NCBI GenBank assembly: GCA_047833665.1
Contig: CP181261.1
Location: forward strand, 1,426,001 to 1,490,000
Direction of reading: 5' to 3'
Length of the DNA: 64,000 nucleotides
Origin: Caproicibacter sp047833665
GTDB taxonomy: Bacteria; Bacillota; Clostridia; Oscillospirales; Acutalibacteraceae
Both the position numbers and the translations under genes were made by a program. Positions within the stretch are counted from its first letter, which is position 1. Each line of letters begins with the position of its first letter. The notes beneath the pieces are model-generated. The model had not been told where the DNA came from, did no database searches, and saw only the letters and a program-made list of their open reading frames with translations. Of the stretch, positions 52,666 through 61,132 are shown one piece after another.

Positions 52666-53061
52666 ATGAAAATCCAATCTGACAGTGAATACCGCCAACT
52701 TAAGCAGGACATCGCAACCGCCCGTAAAATCATTGCAAATGCGACCGCCCAATACCGTAAGCGCAAACTTGGATTGCAAAAAAAGCGGCAATTAAAAAAT
52801 CTGCAAGAAGCATATGCGGACCTCAATAATTACGGCAGCAGAGATGACATCATAGAGGCATATGGATATGGAATTATCTCAGAATCAGAACGGGACCGAT
52901 TGCTTGACCTATGGGACGGCAGGGAATTATCGAAGAAAGCCAGCGAGACATATGAGGACCGTGTGATTGAAATGCTTGGCGTAGCATATCGTGCAGTTGA
53001 TAAAGCCTATCTTGATGACTTGTACGAATACGAGGAAAAGCGAAAGGAGAAGAAAACATGA
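52666..53061 (+). CDS. phage hypothetical protein
   Basis: 131 residues, charged and helical: EYRQLKQDIATARKIIANATAQYRKRKLGLQKKRQLKNLQEAYADLNNYGSRDDIIEAYGYGIISESERDRLLDLWDGRE. AGGGAGGG precedes ATG 52666. Overlaps the next gene by four bases. Function unknown; presumably an early accessory protein. Confidence 0.7.
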   Translation: MKIQSDSEYRQLKQDIATARKIIANATAQYRKRKLGLQKKRQLKNLQEAYADLNNYGSRDDIIEAYGYGIISESERDRLLDLWDGRELSKKASETYEDRVIEMLGVAYRAVDKAYLDDLYEYEEKRKEKKT

Positions 53062-53384
53062 ATGTACATGAACTGATTGGCGCATTGAAGAGCCACAAGG
53101 CTGGGTGCAGCGGCTGTGGATATGAACACAACTGCAAAGATGGACACTGTGCACTGATGACGCAGGCGGCAGACGAGCTGGAACGGCTGAACGCTTTTGA
53201 GGGTAGCCAATCTCAGCAGGATAACCAAATGGAAATATCTGAAATCATAAGTGGCCTCAAAGATTTAATTAAAGACCGAGAAGCATTGATGGACGATGAC
53301 TGCGATAGTGTGTTTGCGCATGACAAAGCCGTGTTGGAGACCGCTGTTCAGATACTGAATCAGAAGTTGGAGCCTACACCATGA
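53058..53384 (+). CDS. Cys-rich phage protein
   Basis: 108 residues. MNVHELIGALKSHKAGCSGCGYEHNCKDGHCALMTQAADELERL carries four closely spaced Cys (CSGC, C, C) followed by a helix, a layout common in clostridial prophage early regions. The C-terminal half (ISGLKDLIKDREALMDDD…VFAHDKAVLETAVQILN) resembles an added helical domain. Function unknown. Confidence 0.68.
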   Translation: MNVHELIGALKSHKAGCSGCGYEHNCKDGHCALMTQAADELERLNAFEGSQSQQDNQMEISEIISGLKDLIKDREALMDDDCDSVFAHDKAVLETAVQILNQKLEPTP

Positions 53385-53527
53385 CCGCCCGTTGCACAGT
53401 CTGCGGCCGCGAATGGATTATTGCCGCTGAACAAGATAAGCCCGGGTACATATGTCCGTCATGTGAGACACGGTTTCAGCTAATCAAAAAAGGAATTTTG
53501 AAAGGAGAAAACGAGAAACATGGATAA
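53381..53527 (+). CDS. small double-CxxC zinc ribbon protein
   Basis: 48 residues: MTARCTVCGREWIIAAEQDKPGYICPSCETRFQLIKKGILKGENEKHG. CTVC and CPSC 22 residues apart form a zinc ribbon. ATG overlaps the previous TGA (ATGA), and its end overlaps the next start. Confidence 0.62.
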   Translation: MTARCTVCGREWIIAAEQDKPGYICPSCETRFQLIKKGILKGENEKHG

Positions 53528-53729
53528 CAAGAAAAAGATATGCCCTCTGTTTAGCATCATGCCAAACCAACTTAAGCAGGATTGCACATGTATAGAATCT
53601 GAGTGTGCTTGGTGGTGTGAGCGAACTGGTTCATGTGCTATGACTCCAATACCTGACGTGAAAGCCTGCATAGATAAATTGAGTAGCACAATGAGTGGAA
53701 TAAATGGTCGATTACGCTGGATGGTTTAA
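53520..53729 (+). CDS. Cys-rich phage protein
   Basis: 69 residues; CPLFSIMPNQLKQDCTCIESECAWWCERTGSCAMTPIPD holds seven Cys in the first half, a pattern found in several clostridial phage early proteins. AAAGGAG precedes ATG 53520. Function unknown. Confidence 0.62.
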   Translation: MDNKKKICPLFSIMPNQLKQDCTCIESECAWWCERTGSCAMTPIPDVKACIDKLSSTMSGINGRLRWMV

Positions 53730-53753
53730 CAATTACCAGCTGGAGGTATACAT

Positions 53754-53906
53754 ATGAAACACATCAGATTAAGTTCCAAAATCGCCGTATTGGTTGGCGT
53801 TGGGTTGTTTGTCGCCAGCGCCCCTGTTTGGGCCGTAACAGGTATCATTGGCGCAGTAACGCTGATTGCAACCGGCACTATTGGGTGCATCGAAACGGAG
53901 GCCTGA
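53754..53906 (+). CDS. small membrane protein
   Basis: 50 residues; ISSK-type basic start, then IAVLVGVGLFVASAPVWAVTGIIGAVTLIATGTIG, one or two membrane segments. TGGAGG precedes ATG 53754. Function unknown. Confidence 0.52.
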   Translation: MKHIRLSSKIAVLVGVGLFVASAPVWAVTGIIGAVTLIATGTIGCIETEA

Positions 53907-53908
53907 GT

Positions 53909-54070
53909 ATGATTGACCCATGTCTTCGTTGTCCATGCAAACAGCATAAACGAACATGCCGCAAATTCTGTAAGAAATATAAATTAGCTGTCAAACGAGA
54001 TACAAAAATCGGTATGGTGCAGATGGGGCTATATCTACATGAAAAAATCCGGCGAGGTGTTAGAACGTGA
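53909..54070 (+). CDS. small Cys-rich basic protein
   Basis: 53 residues: MIDPCLRCPCKQHKRTCRKFCKKYKLAVKRDTKIGMVQMGLYLHEKIRRGVRT. Five Cys (CLRCPC, C, C) and many Lys/Arg suggest a metal-binding nucleic-acid protein. GGAGGCC precedes the ATG, inside the end of the previous gene. Confidence 0.52.
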   Translation: MIDPCLRCPCKQHKRTCRKFCKKYKLAVKRDTKIGMVQMGLYLHEKIRRGVRT

Positions 54071-54324
54071 AATGCAATCACGATTGCTTTCACTGTAAAA
54101 AAGCAGATTGTACACGTCAAACGATGAGCAAGTGGGAAAGAAAAGTTATGCGCGGTGCCCACGGTGAATGGGATCTTGAAAACGCTGCAAAAATTTACAC
54201 ACGAATGAAATCTGCAGGATGGACTTCATATAGAATTAAGGCAGCGTTAGATGTGACAAACAGTGAGTTTGCAAAAATAAAAATAGCCGCTCTCCGACTG
54301 GCATCGAAAAAGCGGCTCTTGTGA
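54067..54324 (+). CDS. small Cys-motif protein with HTH-like C-terminus
   Basis: 85 residues; MKCNHDCFHCKKADCTRQTMSKWER gives a CxxxCxxCxxxxC motif, then TRMKSAGWTSYRIKAALDVTNSEFAKIKIAAL resembles a helix-turn-helix. GTG start overlaps the previous TGA. Near its end an AGCCGCT/AGCGGCT hairpin (54285-54317) lies in the coding sequence. Confidence 0.58.
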   Translation: MKCNHDCFHCKKADCTRQTMSKWERKVMRGAHGEWDLENAAKIYTRMKSAGWTSYRIKAALDVTNSEFAKIKIAALRLASKKRLL

Positions 54325-54399
54325 AAAGTAACAAGAAACAATATATATTTTAGCAATTCAGAAGAAAATGTCAATTAAAAACAATTAGGAGGGACAAAA

Positions 54400-54651
54400 A
54401 TGCGCAGATGCGAATCCTTTGCCTCGGCCTTGCTGTGGGAACTCGTCAAGCAGCAGGTTCCGCAGTTAACGGAGGATGAGTACCATGCTGCGCTTCGGTA
54501 CACCGCTCAGAAACATCATATGGCAATTGAGTATATAGCGGCGCTGGTTGCCGAAGCGGTTGGACAGGCAAGGCTATCGGAGGGAACGCTTGATATTGCC
54601 CGTAACGACCGGAATTTATATCTAAAATCAGAAAGGAATGAAACAGCGTGA
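54400..54651 (+). CDS. phage hypothetical protein
   Basis: 83 residues (MRRCESFASALLWELVKQQVPQLTEDEYHAALRYTAQKHHMAIEYIAALVAEAVGQARLSEGTLDIARN), helical. TTAGGAGG precedes ATG 54400 and it overlaps the next gene by four bases. First gene of the recombination-replication block. Unknown function. Confidence 0.68.
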   Translation: MRRCESFASALLWELVKQQVPQLTEDEYHAALRYTAQKHHMAIEYIAALVAEAVGQARLSEGTLDIARNDRNLYLKSERNETA

Positions 54652-54980
54652 CAAAGAAAACCATATTTGACAATGTGGCAAGGGAAGTACAGGTTAAGGC
54701 CCAGTGGATTGCAAGCCGACGCACCCCGGAAGAAGCCAAGCGTGAATATGATATCGGAACCGGCTATCTTTGTGCGCTATATGACGCATCCGTGTTTGAC
54801 CGGGAAACTTATCAAGTTGCGGCAGATTTGCTGAAAGCGGCATATCATGCAGCACTGCAAGTGGCAGAAAAAAAGGCCGCTCTCGGCGCTGACAACACCG
54901 AAAACGGCAAACCAAATCCCTTTAATTTAAGTATAGCAATCATCGTTTCAAACGTCAAGAAAGAAGGTGAATTTGCATGA
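54648..54980 (+). CDS. phage hypothetical protein
   Basis: 110 residues; IASRRTPEEAKREYDIGTGYLCALYDASVFDRETYQVAADLLKAAYHAALQVAE, helical. Four-base overlaps on both sides place it in one translational unit with the ATPase that follows. Unknown function. Confidence 0.68.
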   Translation: MTKKTIFDNVAREVQVKAQWIASRRTPEEAKREYDIGTGYLCALYDASVFDRETYQVAADLLKAAYHAALQVAEKKAALGADNTENGKPNPFNLSIAIIVSNVKKEGEFA

Positions 54981-56905
54981 AACTGCTGTATTTGGCCCTT
55001 GACCATTTTAAGGGTGTGAATCGATTTGAATTTGCGCCCAATGGCCATGATGCGGATATCTACGGTGACAACGGAACAGGAAAGACGACCATTGCGGATG
55101 CCTATTTCTGGCTTCTGTTTGGCAAAGACTCCTCCGGAAGTTCCAACTTCGATATTCTTCCGAGAGACGAAATGGGCCATGTGGTGGATGGATTGGAGGC
55201 ATCCGTAACAGGAAAATTTACGGACGATGCCGGAGGAACATTTACTCTGCGGCGGGTATACCATCAAGTGTTTACTCGCAAGAATGGTGAGGCGGAACGG
55301 AAATTCAAGGGAAACACAACAGAATTCTATATTAACGATGTTCCAAAACCGCAGAAGGAATATAACGCGTTTGTCGCCGGGCTTTGTGAGGAAAAGACCT
55401 TTCGACTGCTGACCGACCCGGATATGTTTGCAGGAAAACTCAAATGGAATGAGCGGCGGGATATGTTAATCCAAGCGTTTGCTCCGAATTTAGATGACAG
55501 GGAAATCATCAATGCACATAAAGAACTGCAATCTCTCGGCGGCTACATAGGGTTTAAATCCGTTGATGAATATGTGGAGATAACCAAGGCACAGCGCCGT
55601 AAAATCAATGATGAGCTGCGAGGGATGCCAGAACGGATTGATGAGGCTGAAAAGGCTAAGCCTGTGGATTTACCGGAGCCAAATGACGGACCGGCGATGG
55701 CACGGCTGCAAAAGCAGAAAATCAAACTAGAAAGTGAAATCAGTGCATTGCTCAACGGAGAATCGGTTTCTGCGATTCGCAGGCAAATCTCCGAGATTCA
55801 GGCTGAAATTTCAAAGGCATCGGTAGAGTACAACCGCCGAACAACTGCAGGAAATGCCGGAATCGAATCGGAAGCCGCAAAGCTCCGAGCCGAGATTGCA
55901 GAACTTTCCGGAAAGATAGCTTCCACTCAAACTAAATTGCAGTCCGACGAGGAATTTATTAATCGCATGACAAAAGAAATGGATGACCTGCGGGAGCAGG
56001 GAAAACAAATCTTCGAACAGGAACTAAACCCGGAAGATAACATCTGTCCCACTTGCGGACAAGAGTTCCCTCCGGACAAGCAAGAGCAGATTCTGAACGA
56101 TTTCAATGAGCAGAAAGCGCGGAAACTCCGAGAAATTTCGGAGAAAGGCAAGAGCCTGAAATCCACCCGGGACAGTATGGTGCAGGATGCCGCGGAACTA
56201 AAGCAGCAGCTTGAAGAGGATTCCCAAAAGATGAAGAGCCTACAGTCCCGCCTTGACCACTGCATCAAGCAATATGTGAAGCCTGCACCGTTTGAATCTA
56301 CGGATGAATTTCATGAGCTGAACCGAAAATTACAGGATGCTCAAAAGCAGCTTGAGACGGTGCTGTCAGCTTCGGGACAGCGGGAGACTATGCTCAAGGA
56401 ACAGATTAAAAATGTGTCAGCTGATTTGGATCAATTGAAAAAACGTGCTCTCAACAAAGAGATTGCAGCCCGTCAGGATAAGCGGATTGAGGAATTGAAA
56501 CAACGGGAAAAGGAACTTTCCGGGATGCTGGCTACATATGATAAAGGCTTACAACTTGCTGAGCAGTTTACGCAGCAGAAAGCGAAGGACATTGAAGAAA
56601 AAGTCAACAGCGCATTTCAGCTGGTCAGGTGGAAACTGTTTGATATGCAGGTGAACGGCGGCATAAAGCCCTGCTGTGAGGCAACGGTCAACGGTATCGA
56701 ATATGGAACCAATCTGAACAGCGCCGCACGGCTCAACGCCGGACTGGATATTATCAATACGCTTTCCGGTGTGTTTGGAAAATCGGTTCCTGTATGGATT
56801 GACAATGCAGAATCGATTACGCAATATTTTCCGATTCAATCACAAGTTATCCGACTGCATGTGTCCGCGTCGGACCGGAAACTTCGAGTGAAAGTGAAAG
56901 AATGA
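54977..56905 (+). CDS. SbcC/Rad50-like AAA ATPase
   Basis: 642 residues. Walker A is IYGDNGTGKTTIADAYFWLLFG near residue 28-49; long coiled coils follow, interrupted at about residue 356 by NICPTCGQEFP, a CxxC hook as in Rad50/SbcC; the C-terminal ATPase half is short (AARLNAGLDIINTLSGVFGKSVPVWIDNAESITQYFP, with DNAES in place of a typical Walker B). It sits before recT and an MBL protein, so it likely helps process DNA ends for phage recombination. Confidence 0.87.
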   Translation: MKLLYLALDHFKGVNRFEFAPNGHDADIYGDNGTGKTTIADAYFWLLFGKDSSGSSNFDILPRDEMGHVVDGLEASVTGKFTDDAGGTFTLRRVYHQVFTRKNGEAERKFKGNTTEFYINDVPKPQKEYNAFVAGLCEEKTFRLLTDPDMFAGKLKWNERRDMLIQAFAPNLDDREIINAHKELQSLGGYIGFKSVDEYVEITKAQRRKINDELRGMPERIDEAEKAKPVDLPEPNDGPAMARLQKQKIKLESEISALLNGESVSAIRRQISEIQAEISKASVEYNRRTTAGNAGIESEAAKLRAEIAELSGKIASTQTKLQSDEEFINRMTKEMDDLREQGKQIFEQELNPEDNICPTCGQEFPPDKQEQILNDFNEQKARKLREISEKGKSLKSTRDSMVQDAAELKQQLEEDSQKMKSLQSRLDHCIKQYVKPAPFESTDEFHELNRKLQDAQKQLETVLSASGQRETMLKEQIKNVSADLDQLKKRALNKEIAARQDKRIEELKQREKELSGMLATYDKGLQLAEQFTQQKAKDIEEKVNSAFQLVRWKLFDMQVNGGIKPCCEATVNGIEYGTNLNSAARLNAGLDIINTLSGVFGKSVPVWIDNAESITQYFPIQSQVIRLHVSASDRKLRVKVKE

Positions 56906-56941
56906 GTGTACCGATTCTAAAATTAATAAGGAGGATTCTAT

Positions 56942-57757
56942 ATGAGTAACGCAAAGGAAATGACTGCTGCAATGCAGGCAAAAGATATTACGCTTGGAAC
57001 CAATATTTTCAGCGGATTCCAAGAGTTTCAGGTGGCCCAGCGTATGGCGCAGGCCCTTGCCAGTTCCACTATCGTACCGAAAGATTATCAAGGCAATATC
57101 GGCAACTGCATCATTGCCCTGGAAATGGCGAACAGGCTGAACACCAGTCCCATGATGGTGATGCAGAACCTCTACATCGTCAACGGCCGTCCGGCTTGGA
57201 GCAGCCAGTATATTGTGGCGATGATTAATGCAAGCCGAAAATACAAGACGGAATTGCAGTATCATCTGGAGGGAACCGGCATGAATATGTCCTGCTACGC
57301 CTATGCGGAGGACCATAACGGGCATATTGTGAAAGGCCCGGTTATCACCATGCAGATGGCCAAAGATGAAGGATGGCTGGATAAGAACGGTTCCAAATGG
57401 AAAACCATGCCGGAAGTCATGCTCCGATATCGTGCGGCTTCCTTCTTCGGCCGACTGAATTGTCCGGACATGATTATGGGTATTTACAGCGCCGACGAGG
57501 TCGTGGAACTTGGACCGGACGCATATCGGGAAATCGATCCCGCCGAGAAAGTACAGCAAGAAATTCAAGAAAAAGCAAATCAGGAGCCGGTTGACATTCA
57601 TGTGGATCAGGATACCGGTGAGGTAAAGAAAGAAGCTCAGAAAGAGGCTACTGCATCGGCACAGGAGACGCCCAAACAGGCATCGAAAAAGCAGAAGCAG
57701 CAGAAATCCGAGCCTGCGGAAAAATCGTTTGATGCCGCTTATGACCCGGGGTTTTAA
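56942..57757 (+). CDS. recT: RecT-family single-strand annealing protein
   Basis: 271 residues. LGTNIFSGFQEFQVAQRMAQALASSTIVPKDYQGNIGNCIIALEMANRLNTSPMMVMQNLYIVNGRPAWSSQYIVAMIN and MPEVMLRYRAASFFGRLNCPDMIMGIYSADEV are typical RecT; the tail after residue 200 is charged and low-complexity. Promotes strand annealing and exchange in phage DNA. TAAGGAGG precedes ATG 56942. Confidence 0.92.
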   Translation: MSNAKEMTAAMQAKDITLGTNIFSGFQEFQVAQRMAQALASSTIVPKDYQGNIGNCIIALEMANRLNTSPMMVMQNLYIVNGRPAWSSQYIVAMINASRKYKTELQYHLEGTGMNMSCYAYAEDHNGHIVKGPVITMQMAKDEGWLDKNGSKWKTMPEVMLRYRAASFFGRLNCPDMIMGIYSADEVVELGPDAYREIDPAEKVQQEIQEKANQEPVDIHVDQDTGEVKKEAQKEATASAQETPKQASKKQKQQKSEPAEKSFDAAYDPGF

Positions 57758-57760
57758 TCC

Positions 57761-58471
57761 ATGATTGAAGTTACGTGCCTTGCTTCCGGAAGCTCCGGCA
57801 ACTCCTACGCTGTTGACGACGGTGAGAGTGTCCTGCTTTTGGAAGCGGGCATTCCCGCTAAAAAGATGTTATCCGGCTATTTGGACTTGCTGCCCCGTGT
57901 ATCCGGTTGCCTAATCACTCATGAACATATGGACCACGCAAAAGGCGCCGCAGGACTGGCTTCCAGAGGAATTGACCTTTACGCGACTGCAGGTACATTT
58001 TCAAATATCAAAGACATAGACAGGCCCTACCGCAAGCATGTAGTCCGCGTCAATGAGCAGTTTTATTTAAAAAGCTGGGCTGTTCTGCCGGTCGAAACAA
58101 AACACGATGCAGCGGAACCATGCGGATATCTGCTCTATTCCATGGCGGCAAAGGAGAAACTGCTGTTTGTCACAGATACCTATTACCTACTGAATCGATT
58201 TAGCAACTTGAACGTTATCATGATTGAATGCAACTACAGCCTTTCAATTTTGGAGCAGAACATTCGGAACGGACTGGTGCCGGAATCCATGAAACCAAGA
58301 CTGCTGCGTTCTCACTTTGGCTTGGAACATGTGTTGGATTTCTTCAAGGTAAACGATATGCGGACAGTACGTCAGATTTATTTACTGCATCTTTCCTCCA
58401 ATAATGCAAATTCAAAACAGTTTCAAAGGGTAATTGAGCGGGCAACCGGAAAGCCTGTAACGGTATTTTAA
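57761..58471 (+). CDS. metallo-beta-lactamase fold hydrolase
   Basis: 236 residues. CLASGSSGNSYAVDDGESVLLLEAG and CLITHEHMDHAKGAAGLASRG (HxHxDH) are the metallo-beta-lactamase signature, close to YycJ/WalJ-like phage hydrolases. LLFVTDTYY gives the later Asp. Found 3 bases after recT, likely a nuclease partner in the recombination block. Confidence 0.88.
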   Translation: MIEVTCLASGSSGNSYAVDDGESVLLLEAGIPAKKMLSGYLDLLPRVSGCLITHEHMDHAKGAAGLASRGIDLYATAGTFSNIKDIDRPYRKHVVRVNEQFYLKSWAVLPVETKHDAAEPCGYLLYSMAAKEKLLFVTDTYYLLNRFSNLNVIMIECNYSLSILEQNIRNGLVPESMKPRLLRSHFGLEHVLDFFKVNDMRTVRQIYLLHLSSNNANSKQFQRVIERATGKPVTVF

Positions 58472-58487
58472 AAAGGACGGTGTAACA

Positions 58488-59351
58488 ATGGCATGGATTC
58501 AGGTGGACGACGGAATCCGAGAACACGATAAAATTTATAATTTGGCAGATGCCTTGGGCATCACAAACGCACACGCCGTTGGCCTGATGGTTTGTTTTTG
58601 GACATGGGCCGCTGCGGCTGCTCCGGATGGCGACATCACAAATTTCCCCCCAAGGGCGATTTCACGGGCTGCGGGCTGGGACAAAGGCGGTTCAAAAGGT
58701 GCGCTGAAATTTTACAATGAGCTGATTAGAATTAATTTCTTAGAAAAGCACGAGGACGGAACGATACATATCCGGAATTGGGAACAGCGTGCAACACTTC
58801 TTTTGGACTATATAGAAAAGCAGCGAGAAAATACACGTCGTCGGGTTCAGAAATGCAGGGAGCGGAAAAAGAAAAAACAAAGCGTTACAGTAACGCCAAA
58901 GCAAGAAGAATCTGTAACACCTTGTAACGGTGATTGTAACGTTACAGAAACGTTATGTAACGGTACTACCTTACCTAACCTAAAAGTACCTAACCATAAT
59001 AAGCTTAGTGTAATAAATACCCCATCATCTTCTACGGTAGAAGGCGTTACATCGAACGTTACATCCGACGGTGGGGCGGAGAAAAATTTTGAAACGGTCT
59101 GTCAGGCGTTCGAGGAAAAAGTCAATCCTATGCCGTCAGCGAAAGACGGAAGTATTTTGCAGGAACTGTTTCAGACCTATCCCGTGTCGCGGATTCTGAA
59201 AGCGATAGAGGAGACCAGACGCTGTAAGGGACGGTCGGCTTCGTACGTGCGCAGTGTTTTGCAAAACGAAGACAGGGAAAACAAGGAACGGTCACCGACG
59301 CAAGGGCCGGACTTTACAGACCCGAACCGCTATAAAGCTTTTGCGAGGTGA
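58488..59351 (+). CDS. phage replication initiation protein (DnaD-like/replisome organiser)
   Basis: 287 residues. N-terminal winged-helix part (MAWIQVDDGIREHDKIYNLADALGITNAHAVGLMVCFWTWAAAAAPDGDITNFPPRAISRAAGW), a basic middle (RRRVQKCRERKKKK), a Thr/Cys/Asn-rich linker encoded by DNA repeats, and a C-terminal helical part. The next gene is a DnaC-like loader, matching the O-P arrangement of phages. AAAGGACGG precedes ATG 58488. Confidence 0.83.
   Translation: MAWIQVDDGIREHDKIYNLADALGITNAHAVGLMVCFWTWAAAAAPDGDITNFPPRAISRAAGWDKGGSKGALKFYNELIRINFLEKHEDGTIHIRNWEQRATLLLDYIEKQRENTRRRVQKCRERKKKKQSVTVTPKQEESVTPCNGDCNVTETLCNGTTLPNLKVPNHNKLSVINTPSSSTVEGVTSNVTSDGGAEKNFETVCQAFEEKVNPMPSAKDGSILQELFQTYPVSRILKAIEETRRCKGRSASYVRSVLQNEDRENKERSPTQGPDFTDPNRYKAFAR
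58882..59066. repeat. TGTAACG/CGTTACA iterons inside the replication gene
   Basis: At least seven copies of TGTAAC(G/A) or its complement lie in 185 bases, in both orientations: CGTTACAG, CTGTAACA, TTGTAACG, TGTAACGTTACAG, ATGTAACG, then CGTTACAT twice near 59045-59063. They encode a low-conservation linker. Lambda-type phages keep ori iterons in the same place. Confidence 0.72.
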
Positions 59352-60133
59352 ATCATGTGATTGACGAAAAAATTCTGCAGCGTCCGGATGTTTTCGATAC
59401 CGGCGAAATATGCCCAAAGTGCGGAGAGCATATCTATGCGGTCGGTATTCGGGTCGGCGGCAAACGGGCGATTTATAAAAAGCCGTGTTCCTGCCGAGAC
59501 GCTGAAATTAAGGCCGAAGATGCAAAAAGACGAGCGCGTGAACTGGAAGCAGCACGTCAGCGCCGTCGTCAATGGGCGGATATTCCGGATATGTTTTCAG
59601 GCGCAACGCTGAAAGGCTATCGCCGTGTTCCCGGGACGGAAGGAGCGTTCGAGGCCGTAAAGGACTATCTTCTGAACCGTGAGGAAAATTTCCGCACGGG
59701 GCGCGGATTAATCTTGATGGGGGCTGTCGGCTGCGGAAAAACGCATCTTGGCTGTGCAATTTTGAACTGTGCCCTGCAAGACGGATACCGAGCGGTCTAT
59801 TGGAACGTTCCGCAGCAGCTCGAGATGATGATGTACGGTCATTCCGACGAGGAAGAACAGGTTCGAATTTTGGACAAGGCAATTCTGGCGCAGGTGTTGC
59901 TCCTCGACGACCTTGGGGCTGAAAAGTCCAGCGAATGGACGCGCAAGGAACTCATGGTGATTCTGGATGAGAGATACCGCAACAACAAGCCGACCATCAT
60001 CACCAGCAACTTGATGCTGACGGATAATGAGTTGCGAAAAACTTGCGGTGACCGCGCTTACAGCCGGCTGTGCTCCGACCATTACAAGGCAGTGGCACTG
60101 ACAGCGGGAGATTACAGGAGGCGAAAGGCATGA
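59348..60133 (+). CDS. DnaC-like replicative helicase loader
   Basis: 261 residues. An N-terminal zinc ribbon (CPKCGEHIYAVG…CSCRD) leads to an AAA+ domain with Walker A GAVGCGKTHLGCAIL, Walker B VLLLDDLGAEK, and TIITSNLML as sensor. GTG start overlaps the preceding stop. Loads DnaB at the phage origin. Confidence 0.9.
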   Translation: MNHVIDEKILQRPDVFDTGEICPKCGEHIYAVGIRVGGKRAIYKKPCSCRDAEIKAEDAKRRARELEAARQRRRQWADIPDMFSGATLKGYRRVPGTEGAFEAVKDYLLNREENFRTGRGLILMGAVGCGKTHLGCAILNCALQDGYRAVYWNVPQQLEMMMYGHSDEEEQVRILDKAILAQVLLLDDLGAEKSSEWTRKELMVILDERYRNNKPTIITSNLMLTDNELRKTCGDRAYSRLCSDHYKAVALTAGDYRRRKA

Positions 60134-60507
60134 GCACAAGATTTATTCCGGACTTTGTCCCACCATCAAGCACAATTCGGAAATCGACACGGCCACGGCA
60201 GAGCAGGCAGAACAAATATCGGAACAGAAAAACCGTTGTGGACGGCATCACTTTTGACAGCAAAGCGGAGGCCCGACGGTACTGTGAACTGAAGAACCTG
60301 AAAGCCATGCAGAAAATTGCATGGTTTAACCGCCAGCCGAGTTTCTTGCTTCCCGGAGGAATCCGGTATCGCCCGGATTTTATCATCTGCGCCGGCGGCC
60401 GGATTTGGGTGGAGGACGTCAAAGGAATGGAGACCAAGGAGTTTAAAATTAAGCGAAAGCTGTGGGATGAGACATATCCGGGGTTGCCGCTGAAGATTGT
60501 GAAATAG
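60130..60507 (+). CDS. DUF1064 / Holliday-junction-resolvase-like nuclease
   Basis: 125 residues. KYRNRKTVVDGITFDSKAEARRYCELKNL…RYRPDFIICAGGRIWVEDVKG matches DUF1064, whose E…D…ExK layout (FDSKAEARR, PDFI, VEDVKG) is that of PD-(D/E)XK nucleases. Four-base overlap with the loader gene. Confidence 0.85.
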   Translation: MSTRFIPDFVPPSSTIRKSTRPRQSRQNKYRNRKTVVDGITFDSKAEARRYCELKNLKAMQKIAWFNRQPSFLLPGGIRYRPDFIICAGGRIWVEDVKGMETKEFKIKRKLWDETYPGLPLKIVK

Positions 60508-60544
60508 GCTGCATGATTTTATCGCACACAGAAAGGATGGTTTA

Positions 60545-61069
60545 ATGACGGTCGATGAAGTGAAAAATCTGCTGAAAATTTATTATGACATTCCCACGAT
60601 GATCGCCGAGGAATTTGCCACCATCCGAAACTGTGAAATGGAAAAAAATAAGGTTGTCCTGCCGCCTGCCAACCTATCGGGGCTGCCCGGCGGCAAGGGT
60701 ATGACCACAGACCTTACGGCATCCATGGCACTTGCCAACCAAGTCCGGTATTATGACGATGAAATCAAGCGCTGTTCCCGTCGCATCGCGGAGTTGCGAG
60801 ACGCAAAAAACTGGCTGGGTGTTGCCCTCGGCAAGCTGGATCCGACGGACCGGTACATATTGGAGCTGCGCTACATGGGTGACCCGAAAAATCGAAAGCA
60901 GGCACATAAACGCAGGCCGACGTGGAAAGAAATTGCTGAGCTGGTGCATTACAGCAAAAGCCAAACAAGAGAACGTGCTAAGGTTGCACTTTTACAATTG
61001 ATGCAAGGGGCTGACCAGATAGTTTTTTCAGAATCGGTTTATCAAGATCATAATTTGTTCACAAATTAA
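60545..61069 (+). CDS. ArpU/RinA-like phage late-gene regulator
   Basis: 174 residues; LDPTDRYILELRYMGDPKNRKQAHKRRPTWKEIAELVHYSKSQTRERAKVALLQL is a sigma-region-4-like HTH as in ArpU/RinA-type transcription regulators at the end of phage early regions. AAAGGATGG precedes ATG 60545. Confidence 0.76.
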   Translation: MTVDEVKNLLKIYYDIPTMIAEEFATIRNCEMEKNKVVLPPANLSGLPGGKGMTTDLTASMALANQVRYYDDEIKRCSRRIAELRDAKNWLGVALGKLDPTDRYILELRYMGDPKNRKQAHKRRPTWKEIAELVHYSKSQTRERAKVALLQLMQGADQIVFSESVYQDHNLFTN

Positions 61070-61071
61070 AG

Positions 61072-61100
61072 TTGACATTTTTCATTGAAACGCCTATAAT
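61072..61100 (+). promoter_or_regulatory. consensus sigma-A promoter of the cargo operon
   Basis: TTGACA, exactly 17 bases, TATAAT: a perfect match to the consensus hexamers and spacing, 33 bases before the start codon of the next gene. A promoter this strong within a phage operon marks an independently expressed unit. Confidence 0.92.
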
Positions 61101-61132
61101 TATGTAAAATTAATTTTCTGGAGGCGTTGCCA

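Noticed and set aside
56840..57601. A 253-residue minus-strand frame across recT
   Set aside because: Antisense shadow of recT without family patterns or ribosome site.
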